Assembly: GCF_001949145.1 (NCBI RefSeq)
Contig: NW_019091362.1
Coordinates: forward strand, 3,582,430-3,646,429
Source of the DNA: Acanthaster planci
Taxonomy: Eukaryota; Echinodermata; Asteroidea; Valvatida; Acanthasteridae
Direction: 5' to 3'
Length of the DNA stretch: 64,000 nt
How positions within the stretch are numbered: the stretch's first letter is position 1; each line of letters opens with the position of its first letter. Below are positions 26,391 through 37,800 of this stretch, piece after piece. Under the pieces are notes generated by a model that saw only the letters and a list, made by a program, of their open reading frames with translations, was not told the origin of the DNA and ran no database searches. The position numbers and the translations under genes are program-made.

Positions 26391-28315
26391 ATCTGATCTC
26401 GTACATATTCATGAAGGAAAGCAAAATCGTACAAATTCCTAGTATTGGCTGTGTGATACCTTGACAATTCTCCTTTAGTCTGATTGGCATAGCCTGAAGA
26501 AGAATAGTCATATGACATAGGTCCTGATGACAATGACAATGACATATTGCCATTTTCAGACTCTGTAGAGATTAGTATTTGGGGAAGTTTTGGACGAGCC
26601 AAACTATCCTGGTACTCTTGTTTATTGGCTGTATCGTGTATCAACATGGACAGTAAATTTATCTTTACTGTTCCTTCCGTTTCTCGTCTCTCAGTGTGAA
26701 CACGTCAGCGCAATATCATCAACCTGCATGTAATCTTTGAAGTAAATATTAGACTTGCTAATCTTGGTAGATCCTCGTCAAAGCAAAGAAAAACAATAAT
26801 TCTGCCCTCTTTAAAATGATTACATATATGAATAGTTTTTATTTTGTTTGTTTTGATTATTGGCATTTTTTGTTGCCGGTACCGGTATATCTTTTTGCCA
26901 AGGCTTCAATAGTTTTCCAAATAAACAGGGAAGATTCTGAGGAAGAAGAGTAAATAAATGAAATAACATCTGTCATAATAATCAAACAAGATTTCATCCT
27001 GTAGGGTATTTGCATAGAAGTAACAATTCAATGTGTGACTTACTAGTACACTTGTGTGTCTGTCTGTCCACGAGAGTTGGACTTACAAAAAAATCTGTAG
27101 TGCCCGATATCCCCCATCCCGCCAGAAAAATTCCTGGATCCACCCCCCCCCGACCAAACTTCTCCTTGCACTCAACACAAAGATCCCCTCGTTGACATCC
27201 AAGCCAGCATAGGGATCACCCTGAGAATTTCAGACTATTGCTTGCATCAGTGCAGGCCGGTTGCCAACTTGGGGCATGTGGGGGGGGTCACAGTAGCAGC
27301 CAGTTTGACACATCACAAGAACGGTAGATTTTGTTGATGCTGATGGTTTTCGCCAATGGGGAAGGAGGCAGGTGTTTGCCGGGACACCCCATTGGCGACA
27401 GGCCTGGATCAGTGTGAAAGAGCTGATATATTTGAGATAGATAGGAATGATATTGTTGCAACATGGAATTGGTGATCATTTGTGAAGGTGTTGTAGTGAA
27501 GCTCGAAGGTTTGCATCTCTTGAAGTGTGACTTCACTTTTGTTCGCACTTCAGAACAAAGTTTCTTTAAGCCTTGCCAACCCACAAAAGTGATGGCCCAC
27601 TTGATGTCAATTATGTAGATCTACTCTTAGTGTGTTGTAGTTGGTGTTGGCTTAATGACTACAGCTGTTCATCATTTTGAAGGGGGTCAATTTTTAATCC
27701 TTCCTTGCCAGAATAAATTTCCTTCGGGTGCTAAAGTCATCCACTGAGGTGTCTGTTAGGATGCCTTCACACTGCTGCCATTTTTTTTTGGTTAACATTC
27801 CCTAAAGTGCTTTGGATGATTTGGCTTGACTTGTGAGGTTTTGAGTTGAATGACCCCAGAAGTCAATGTGTATACTACATTTACATGTAGCTGGGGGGAT
27901 GTTATTTGTACTTCGTTGTGCTTTCTCCAGAGTATGAGTCTACAGAATTCTTGAAGGGCTCCTGCAATCATTTTTGTGATGCAGTCTTTCTTCATTCACG
28001 TTTGTGCCCAACTCAATGTATTTTTAATTTTCAGTTTGTCATTATTTTATGCCTTTTGGGTTTCCATGGTAATGCATTTGCAAATAGTATGCATGTTTGC
28101 AAATATGCAAAATAATATGCAAATTTGCGTAATAACCTGTAAAAGTTTGATGTCATTCTAGTAATAACCCTCAATCTTAGAGTTATTTTGGCACCAAAAT
28201 TTGCCAGAATTTTAGAATATTTTGCTGTATTAAATTTCTGGTAATGCCCCCTTTTAGTTTCTGTCAGCGGGTGAATAAGCACATTTTTGTCAATACACAT
28301 GTATGTTTTCTACAA
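26391..28315. other. No supported gene; intron 1 or intergenic
   Basis: A short hairpin (cgccaatgggg at 27351 with ccccattggcg at 27387) is the only structure seen. A C run is at 27143. Confidence 0.5.
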
Positions 28316-28561
28316 GGGTAATTCCAGAAATTAGGGGTCCATTTTTGTGTGTGTCCCTGTCACATTTGACATATGATTTTTTAAGTTCAGAACACATTTT
28401 CTAATTTCCAAGAGTGATGAATTAATGCAAATTACCTGCCAAACAAATAGTAATTATTAGAACTCAATTCCAATTATATTTCGATGTCAAATAACAAAAG
28501 TCAGATGTAACAGGGACATAAAAATGTCGCACTTTGGAACCCCTAATTTCTGGAATTACCC
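28316..28561. mobile_element. MITE-like element, copy 1, with 4-bp target duplication
   Basis: The 246-bp element starts gggtaattccagaaattagg and ends with the reverse complement; the terminal repeats match over 23 bp. A second inverted pair inside (gtccctgtcacatttgac and its partner near 28500) follows a short spacer. It is flanked on both sides by ACAA (28312-28315 and 28562-28565), which looks like a 4-bp target-site duplication. It has no coding capacity. A second copy lies 2.4 kb downstream. Confidence 0.85.
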
Positions 28562-29135
28562 ACAAGCTACTTTTGGGGTCACAATTCGAACAGATAACCC
28601 CTGCAATGAACAGTGTCCACCTGAAAAGACATTACAGTAACCATGCCCTCATTTGTCAAGAAAAGCATGGACAATTTTAAATCTTTACAAAATTAAACTT
28701 ATCTGTGACATTGCGTAGAATTTTTGTTCATTAAACTGTAGTAGCAGGTTTCCCAAACAACTTCTTTATTAAAATTTATGCCTTAGGTCCTTTCAAGTAA
28801 AAACGTTAGCTTGCATGGTCAATGGTTACTCTGTATTTCAAAAAGAAAAAGAATGTTGCAAACCAGTAGACTACATGTTATGTTGAATCCCTTGCTTTTT
28901 CCACCGAAGAAGAAGCTGAACTTCATCCTAGGTTTTAGCAGCCAATTGAAAAATATTAGTTCCTATATTTCAGCTTCTTCTAACTTATAAGTTACTCTCT
29001 CGCTGCATTCCAGTGAGTGGTATTGTTACTGATTCTTGGGGTTGAGAATGCCTTCTAGCATACATGTACTCATGTATCGATATATCTCCTTTAAGAAACA
29101 ATGTTCTTGGTCTTACAGTCCATCAGTGTGGGCAA

Positions 29136-29288
29136 TTCACAATAGCGCGCCACCAAGAGTTTGCTGCACGTTGGCCAATCATAACGTGCGAAATTTGTCG
29201 ACCCTTTCCAAACACGCATTGGGTCAACAAATTTCACACACTGTGATTGGCTAACACATTGAAACTCTTTGTGGCGCACTATTGTGAA
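29136..29288. mobile_element. Compact foldback hairpin element
   Basis: The arms of about 66 bp (left from ttcacaatagcgcgccacca, right to tttgtggcgcactattgtga) are roughly 85% complementary around a 15-bp loop containing caaacacgc. Both arms include a CCAAT-like word (gccaatca and its partner gattggc). No coding potential. Confidence 0.8.
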
Positions 29289-30684
29289 AAGGCCGTATTA
29301 AAGAATTGTCTTAGTTTTTTTCATTCTGTGTTCTTTTCAACTCAATTTTGTTCTCGAAATGGAAATAGCTACGATTACATGTAAATAGAAGAATGTTAAA
29401 TGCCAGAGTATGAATTACTATGGACGTCTGCATGTGCTTTCCATAGATACAAAATCATCTGTCATTAGCAGATGCAGGTGCGTAAAATTGCATTGGAAAC
29501 TGTCACGGTTGTAATGAATAATTGTAGAACTCTTAGTCGTCAGTGCATTAACCTCCGTCTTGGTGCTTTCCGTTGTGGCAACCAGGAGACATACTTGTAC
29601 ATGAGATGCATATGACAAATGCTATTACATTCATACATCCCAACCTTTTTTCTGCTTTGATAATCAAATTGCAGCAATTCCTGTCATATTTACACTGTAC
29701 ATGTCATTCGATGTTACATTATTCGTTAATCTCTATGTAATTGGATTCCTTCCTTCACATGTACGGTAAGTGATTACTTAAACTTAAAAACAACCCCAGT
29801 GAACTGACATTTATAAATGCCAGGGCATATGTTAGTTACATTCCAAAAAATTGCTGTCATGTTGATACCACTTGCAGCAACATACATTAAGAATGCACCT
29901 TGTAGTGGTAGATGAATAACAAAGACAGTCACGGAAATGACGTTGGTAGCCAGTGGCCACATGAAAATGTGTTCCAAACGTGCATGCGCCAAGGGCAAAA
30001 GCAGTTACCTTGGGGCATGCCTATGGTTCGTGTTTACCATCTCTTAGTACTAAAACAGGGTGTCCTACTGGTACATTTAGGGAGGGTTGAGCTTTGAGAA
30101 TACATTGCCATAGCCATTGCCCTGAAAGCCAATTTTGGAATTGGCTACAAAGGTCTTATACGCACAACACATGTATAATGCTGCTGCTGCGATAACAGTC
30201 CATCAAACTTTTCCATTGCTTTATAAGGACAGGAAATAGATATGTGGACCATATTATTTGTTTTTGATTGTTGTAGCCTTTAACTTTTAATCAGCAGCGT
30301 ATATCAAGCTTTTGCTGTGGGGGGGGGAATTCAAAAGTGCATGCAGCTTCGGGCTCATTCAACTTGATACTTTGGGGAGAAAAAAATTCCAAAGCCTTAC
30401 TCTCGGTTCCGACATCCCAACTTTTATTAGCTGGAGTTGTTTTCTCATGGTTTTAGTGCTAATATTTTTCTTACCTCCTCACCTACGAAGGATTCTTTGT
30501 AAAAAAAAAATTGTCAGGGGCAAGTTGCCGCCAGCCCCCCGCATGCCACTGCTTTTAGTGTGAGAATTCCCCTCAGCATAATGAAAATAACCTGAAATGA
30601 TTGAGTCTTATTTTCATTGACCGAGAAATCATCAGCCCTGTAATAAATATTAAAAATGCCCTGTACCAACAAGATTAGTAATAT

Positions 30685-30922
30685 GGGTAATTAGGGGGTC
30701 CATTTTTTGTTAGTCCCTGTCACATCTGACATATTATTTTGTAAGTTCAGAACACATTTTCTAATTTCCATAAGTGATGAGTTAATGCAAATTATCTGCC
30801 AAACAAACAATGATAGTTTGAAATCAATTCTGGTGATATTTCCATGTCAAATAACAAAGGTCAGATTCAACAGGGACACCAAAAAGTCACACTTTTGGAC
30901 CACCTAATTCCTGGAATTACCT
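30685..30922. mobile_element. MITE-like element, copy 2, with 4-bp target duplication
   Basis: The 238-bp copy is in the same orientation as the one at 28316. It shares long runs such as aagttcagaacacattttct. It has lost 9 bp inside its left terminal repeat, and its last base is T instead of C. Its flanks are ATAT (30681-30684) and ATAT (30923-30926), again a 4-bp duplication of different sequence from copy 1, which supports two independent insertions. Confidence 0.82.
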
Positions 30923-33025
30923 ATATACTGTACATGTATATGTATGTCAGTATAAGGTCATGCTATAGCTTACTTTATACAGGTCGGCCTATAACATATA
31001 CATGTACATGTACGTTGGGTGAGGACAAAACCTGTAATTACAAAATGTAACATCTCCCCAATGCAAAGTACATTTTGAACATAGAATAAGTATTGTTCTG
31101 AAATGGGGAAATGTTTTATTCCAAAGTGTTCATAATGACATCTTTGAGAGTCTGATTTGGTAAAATTCCTTCTGGTACCATCTTGAGATCCCATTCTGAT
31201 TTAAAATTGAAATTTAAAATTGACTCTCTTTTTCAACATTGGATAGCTTTTTCCCCAAAGTCAAGTCTGGTGAACATCCCCCTTCACCGTTCCCACAGTT
31301 ACCTTCACTTTCCACTGACTGTGGCCGAGCTCTAAGGCACATCTGCATTTTTTGGGTACCTGTGGGAAATTGATGTTGTCTCGAGAGGCATGTAATCCTG
31401 AACATGTGTTGAATTTGACACAGACTCATTACATGATGAAAGCCTTGGTTCTTTGGCCACAGCTGGTCAAACGATTGCCCATTTTTTTCCCCTCTATTTG
31501 AAATGATGAAATAATTGATTGTGTCCTTCGTAGCAATGTTGTTAAACATTAACACAGGAGTTTGGCCCACAGCAATCTGGATGAATGGAAAAAACACAGC
31601 TGGAATGACAACCGTTTGTGATACGCATAACCAGCGATGTATGTCATTGCCAAGGCCACACTCTGGATAATTTAAAAATAAGAAGGGCACTTCATTAAGG
31701 TGAAAGTTTCGGATTGAGGATTCTTTTCATCGTAGAGCAAGGAACAGGTCCTTGCTCTGTTCTCATGAACACGGCAGGGTGGAAACAAGGACCTGATTCC
31801 CCAACCCCTTCCCCCTCGTGTTCGTTCATCTCTTGCAACCTTTCCAGCTGTCACGAGGACAGGCCAAAAATTATTCATTGCTGGCCCTAGTTTTTTTCTG
31901 AATCTTAAGTACTGGTGAAGACATCTTTATAGTAGGCCTAAAACATAATCACATCTTGCTTTGTTTGCATGTTTGCTTTCCTACGACGTCTTGATGGATC
32001 GTACGTGTCCAACCTCACAGCCATGAGAAAGCGCTTTTGTGAACAAAGTGTGATGTACCATAACCAACCAGAGTACTTGGCAGAGTTTGAAAATGGGCTT
32101 AGATAGCTCTGAGGGGGTAACCTTTCAAAACGTCTGCTGGGAGTGGACAGACGGTCTTTAAAACTGCACAAGAAATGGCTGGTAGATATTTTAATCCTAG
32201 ATGAAACCCTCTCACCTCTTATAATATTGGGGCATTGTAATGGAGTATAACTACATAAAGTGGAGTGTATTTACGAGAATCTAATTTCTGAATCACACAT
32301 AGAACGTTTCGTAAGCAGTTTCCCTGAATTCTGAAACATCAATTAATTACGTACACAGAGTTTATGTGTACATGATGCATTAGTCTGTATGGGGTCTGCT
32401 CATTTGACATCACAATCAGGTTTTTCCTACAACTGGCTGCTAAACATATGGTTGGCTGCCGGTACAAAGGTACAAGCATTATTTACCAAGTGTTAAAACA
32501 CCCGCTCAGCTATCATAGTACCAGATAATAATAAACGCATTCTAAAGTTGATATTTATGCAAACTTTGGCCACCCATACAAGTTGTGGGCAAAATGCGAG
32601 TGGTCTATACAGTTTGTCAGTTAAGTAAAAAAAATTTACCTGTGTAATGTAATTTTTGTTGTTGTCCTGCACATCAGTAGTACTCATTGTAGGATCGGTA
32701 TTTTTAACATGGATGTCAGGTGACCATGCACGGCATCAGGGAATTAATTTATTTTTTCTAATTGAATGTGCATGCCTACCAGTCATGTCCATTTGGTGGA
32801 ACTGGTATGGTTTTTAAGTTTCCCAATTTTCGTGATGAATTCAAAGAATAAATACCCTTGCTGTAAAACAGAAAGGTGGAAGAAGATTGGTGTCACTGCT
32901 ACCATAAAATTATTGTTCTGAAATCCAAGAGGGAATTGTGGTATATGATGATAAGTTGCAGACAGGGATAGTGCAGTACGTGTGAGTTTTCATTAATTCA
33001 CTGCTAAACAGATAGACTGCAGTAA

Positions 33026-33141
33026 CATAATGGCAGTAGGCTTTGTTTACATGTGTGCCTTCTGTTGACAGTTGGGTAGGACGTGATCCATCAAGTCCCC
33101 GCAGGAAAGCACACATGTAAACAAAGCGTGACGTCATTATG
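33026..33141. repeat. Inverted repeat with forkhead-like words
   Basis: The left arm cataatggcagtaggctttg, continued by tttacatgtgtgc, pairs with the right arm gcacacatgtaaacaaagcg, continued by tgacgtcattatg. The arms are about 33 bp with a 50-bp spacer. Each arm holds a TGTTTAC word, which is a forkhead-type site. It is probably a small foldback element. Confidence 0.72.
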
Positions 33142-33475
33142 TTTTAGATGTGCTGGTATTGAGTGCTCAGTGCAGCGGGTTTGCATTAAAAAATCATTGT
33201 AATTAGTACACTAATGCTGTTGTTCCAATAATGAAAGATTGCTTGCCTTGCTGCCTTGTGTGTATGCATTAATTGGCCTTGCTTTAAGTGCAAGCCATGT
33301 AGGTACAATCCGTGTCCAAGTCACGAGTCATTGATGTGAAGGATGTGGTGCTGTCACGAAGTCAGTCACTCAGCCCCAAAATTAATTCATCGAAAGAACG
33401 ATATGCAAACTCTTCAATTTACCTGTAGCTCTTTGCTTGGTTCTGTCCTTTTGTTCGTGCTTGCAGCAATAACCA

Positions 33476-33565
33476 GGGGTCAATTTTATAGCACTGCTTC
33501 AGCGAAAAATTTGTTTAAGCTTGTAAAAAAACCTTGTTTTAACAAATCAGGTTACCAGTCAAAAG
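33476..33565. mobile_element. Half copy of the AGAGCTGCTTAAGCA foldback family
   Basis: ggggtcaattttatagcact, then gcttcagcg, and later aaaaaaccttg and aggttaccag match the left arm of the element at 3838-4085. No right arm follows, so this is a truncated or solo arm. Confidence 0.72.
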
Positions 33566-33639
33566 TTCTTGTGATGTGTATTATTTTGGAATAGTATTTA
33601 CATTTCTTTTGAAACAAATCATATAGGGAAACTGACTAT

Positions 33640-33739
33640 AAATTATTGTAAAGAAGAACAAAGAAATTGACTGGAGCGGGATTTGGACCTGCGACCTCCG
33701 GTGCCATACCGGTGCTCTACCAACTGAGCTATCCAGCCC
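33640..33739 (-). mobile_element. tRNA-derived SINE, minus orientation
   Basis: The minus strand from 33739 reads gggctggatagctcagttgg (box A) and then ggtcgcaggtccaaatcccg (box B), followed by a short tail with aatttctttgttcttc. The anticodon arm lacks two bases of a normal seven-base loop, so it is a SINE head, not a working tRNA gene. Confidence 0.75.
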
Positions 33740-34003
33740 TATTTTGGTTGCTTTTCCCATTTGCCAATATCTCTGTTCGGGGGGGCGCTAGCCAGAAGAC
33801 ATTAAACCTGAAACACCATGTAGCCAGGGATCACACCCCAATTACATGATACAACCTGGGAAGTGGTGAATAGGGATCACTCAAAGAGATATACAGCTTG
33901 TTGAACATAAATCATGAAACAAATACGAATTATTATAAAGATTATTATAAAAGATTGTTATAAAGATTATTATGTTGACAAATGGGGAAGAGCCACCAAC
34001 ATA

Positions 34004-34090
34004 GGACTGGATAGCTCAGTTGGTAGAGCACTGGTATGGTATTCCAGGGAGGGAGCTTCAGCAGAAATCCCAGCACAACTTGAGTCAAAG
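34004..34090 (+). mobile_element. tRNA-derived SINE, plus orientation, degraded
   Basis: ggactggatagctcagttgg, then tagagcactggtatgg, is the same head as the minus copy at 33739. Box B is decayed (cagaaatcccagc). The two heads face each other across 265 bp that include an imperfect attattataaag repeat (33925-33975). Confidence 0.68.
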
Positions 34091-34749
34091 AGCCCTTAGG
34101 GCTGATTCATTAGAGTAATTCACTATTTGAATATTCAACCTTCAATTTGATCGTATATCTGAATATTTGGCCGTACCAAGTGGCAGATTATTAATGAATA
34201 GTCCATGTACAAAATAAGTTGCAATAACGCACACAATTGTACATTGTAATCACGATAATAGCTTCTCACATTTAGGAGTATCTCCAGCCATGATTTTGCA
34301 AGATTTAGAGACAAACAATAAATCTTGTAATTTTGTAATGAATAATTTACTTTTTGAATCGTTGGAAGATTTCTGTCACTTTTCATTTGAATCTGCTTGA
34401 AACAAGCCTCCACAGCGCAATTGTTTTCATTTAAAACAAAAGAAAGTTTTCCCTTCATTTTTATGAATTTTGCATTCAAATCTTTGAATTCGGTATTCGA
34501 ATATTTGATACACGATTGAATATCCAGATACTTGGATATTCGGCACAACCCTATGGGCCTTTTTGTAGGTCGGGCAAAGATTTTGACTGTATATATATAG
34601 TTAGGATGTGACACTCGGCTATTTCATATCCAATTCAGGATATACACATCTGGTGGTATTGACCTGCTCATTTATAAATTGATCAAATGATTCAACATTA
34701 TAAGAAGATGTTCATTAATCTGTCTTTTTCTGTATTGTTTTCTCTGCAG

Positions 34750-34837
34750 ATTTAGCACTGTATTAGCCTGTTTAATCTTCAGCGTCCTGTCCACAATACC
34801 TTCCTGTAAATTTGCCGAAGGAGTCTTGTTTTACATG
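34750..34837 (+). CDS. KCNQ1: KCNQ1-like exon: S1 segment (vertebrate exon 2 equivalent)
   Basis: The 88-bp exon follows the acceptor tttctctgcag and ends at ATG|gtcagt. Its first base completes a codon split 2/1, the phase I recall for the human exon 1/2 junction. It encodes the second part of S1 ([13 protein letters not shown]) and a short S1-S2 loop ending FAEGVLFYM. Human exon 2 is 91 bp, so this loop is one residue shorter. The loop replaces the usual Glu-Gln after STI with Pro-Ser and adds a Cys. The upstream exon needed to start S1 was not found. Confidence 0.93.
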
Positions 34838-37800
34838 GTCAGTACACATTCCTCCTAAAATTTATTATGGAATATTGTATTATACCAAAATGTCGGTGTA
34901 AGGGCAAAACCCATAATTAAAAAACAGCTGTGCTATCATTCTGTTGTTTGCATGGTTTTTAGTTATGTACATGTACAGTACATGTTGATCAAGCTGCATT
35001 CACTTTATTACTGTACTCTGTACATGTACATGTATGTATTTGAGTTTATCATGACTGCTGAGTGGTGTCTCATCGTGTCTGTCTGTGTATCTCCAGTTGT
35101 CTGTCTGTCCACATGGACATTCTTTTCAAACACAGCAATCCAAAGCAGCTGTGACTTTTGGCTTCCTCTCCTCCATGACTTAGGCCCCTTAGATAAATAC
35201 TTTTGTATGCATGCTGACCAGTTTATCCGCATTGAGGACACTGGGTAAATTTCTGGTTGGGGGGGATGCTGATGCAGTCTCGTCTCCATCATAACTTGGT
35301 GCAACATCCTTAAAGACGCTTTATCGCGGGTGTTCTTTAACATTTTTCGAATAGCACCATCCAGCGAATGTAGTGTACTTAAATGCAACCTCATTCCCAT
35401 TAATACTACCTTGCTCCGCCATGTTGGTTCCTGCGCCATGCCCTTCCTGATCTTAAAGGAACGCGCTTGCAGCCCTTGGAGTCGAGGTTGAATTGAGTGA
35501 CCTTATGAGGTCAGCGTCTAAAAGTGCATTAGGAAGCAAACCAGTATGACAAGATTGTCTTTAAATATTGTTGTTGTTCTTGCTTTGTTGTTGAAGGCTT
35601 TACTGGGCATTCTGTCATGGGGAATGCAGTGTTTATGAGATATTTTCCTGAAATTGTGTCCAAATGTCCAAAAATAGAAACATAGTAAAAAAATTACACT
35701 TTTTTACAGTAACTCTGTTTGTTTACAGCAACTTGCACTTATTTGTAACTTCTTTATTGGTGTATTTTCCTTCTCAAATTACATAATTTGCTTGTAAGTT
35801 ACACATATTACTTCCTTCTCTTTTCTGTCAATGATTTGTAGTTGAATATCACTCGCTTTTGAAGTTTAATTTCAAGGGGTTTCAAAGGTTAAACACATTT
35901 TATTATTCAAAATTACTAATACAGGGGTTTTAACTGGGAGGAGCAGGTGAATTGAGGGATATTCAGTACTGTAGCTCGCAGTATCTCCAATTGCCTATTG
36001 ATCGTTGGAAACATGGCCTTCTACGTTGGGTGGGCCCACAAGCCACACCATTGTCAGTAACCCCAGCTGATGGCTCTACTGTACATGTATCTGGTCTCGT
36101 TTCCTTCACCAGACTTTCATCTTTCTACACTATATTCAAGTGTTTCTCACTCCGATTTGTGTGAGATTTAGGCTGCACTTGAAGTGGAAACATTATTTTC
36201 TTTTCATGAGGTTTTTTACGTCAATCTTTCATTGATCTTCCAACAGAAGACGCAAGGTAATTTTTGGAGTTTAAGCGCAACACTATCAAAACCATCAACT
36301 TTCACAGAAATTCCAAACTCCTTTTCTCACTCAGTTTACTTTTCTGGGTGACAAGCGTTCACCTGTGGTTTTCCTGTCCTATAAAAGGCTCCGTCAAGGT
36401 ACATATACCCCCCACCATCGACTTGTTTGTCTGTTGATGCGTACACTAATCAATAAAATCCTCTTAATGAAAAGATGACATTTACATGTACCTGCAGGTG
36501 GTGTTAAGTGAACAAAATGCACTTTGTGTTTGATATTCTGATAAAAGCAGGCCTGGCATTATGTTGTGTATTTTCCTGTTATCTAAGGGAATAGTACGTG
36601 AACATTCTACCTCCATGTACACGTCCTTGTGTATGCGTGTGTATGACTTTCAGAAGTTTGTAGCATATTTCTTGTGCAGGAATATCTCTGGTGTGAAGTG
36701 ATGGAATTGGTGGACATATTGGGGCTTGGAATTTGAAGGCTGGAGGTGGGGATGGGAGGCTGCCACAGATGATGCAGTGTCCTGAGACATTTTGCTGTTA
36801 TGTTGTTCAAGGGGTGCCAAATACCAACCGCGATGTCTTTTGACATATATGCAATTTCCATAATTCACATCACCCTATTTTTAAGTTGTAGAGATCAATT
36901 CGTTATGTGCCAAATAAAAGGACGTAAGCGGCCCAAACATGTAACTGTTACTTTTTGAGGCAATCAAGTTCCAAGGATTTTGTGCTCCCATTTGTTAATT
37001 TAAAATGAAATTTAGACTGATGAAATTTCATTAATAATTAAAAGAATGGACCACAGTTTAATGTTAAAAAGCTTAATTTGTAAAGTAATTTACATTTTAG
37101 GCTCACAACATTTTGCCCACTGTGTGCACTGAAGCAGCATGTTCTATTCTAATGACCTTCTGCTGTGAGTAAACTTTGCTTTACATCCGCACTGCAGTAT
37201 TGGTACTTGGTATTATGCTAATGCCCTATTTTGGGCAATAACATGTACCTTAGAGTGACATTGCCCTTTCAATGAGAAATATATCATTGCTCTATCGATT
37301 TCCCCAAAAACCTAAGTTTGATCTTTGACCCTGTCTCACCCTGACAGCTTTCCAGGCACCTGTCTACACAACCTGAAATTTTTAGAAGTCTCTTGAATGA
37401 AACCTGTCACACAGCTAGAAATACATGTTGGTCATTGCCAACGAGGAATATGGAAACATTATTTCCTTTTCAAGCTTTTTACAATGTATATGTACCTTAG
37501 AAATAATTAATTGGTGCTGGAAGAAGGATGGCATATGGACCAAACCGTCAGGCAAATTTTATGAGACCCGCTTCAAAACTTGGTTTGTACCTAAAGCCAT
37601 CCTCCAGGCTGGAAAAGAGTTCATCCTTTTAACATCAAGAAGTACTGGAGTGTAATAAGGGTCTTGTCTACCTCTCATGAACCTGATTCCTTCTGCTAGC
37701 CATCAGATATAATCCGTCGTTGAACTTTGCACAGAGCCTAGGATTAACCTGTGGTCAGACATGGCGAGTGCACTTGTTTGAAGTCTAGAATTCCCTCTCT

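Larger units (their letters stand above)
28562..34749. other. Element-rich stretch before the S1 exon, no other gene
   Basis: Besides the elements listed separately, nothing coding is seen. The missing first channel exon (cytoplasmic N-terminus and start of S1, ending in phase 2) was looked for here by its expected conserved words and not found. 34140-34560 is AT-rich, with several near-palindromic gaatattt/aaatattc words. Confidence 0.5.

Noticed and set aside
33671-33739. A functional tRNA gene on the minus strand
   Set aside because: Boxes A and B are good, but the anticodon loop is two bases short and the flanks match a second SINE-like copy at 34004.
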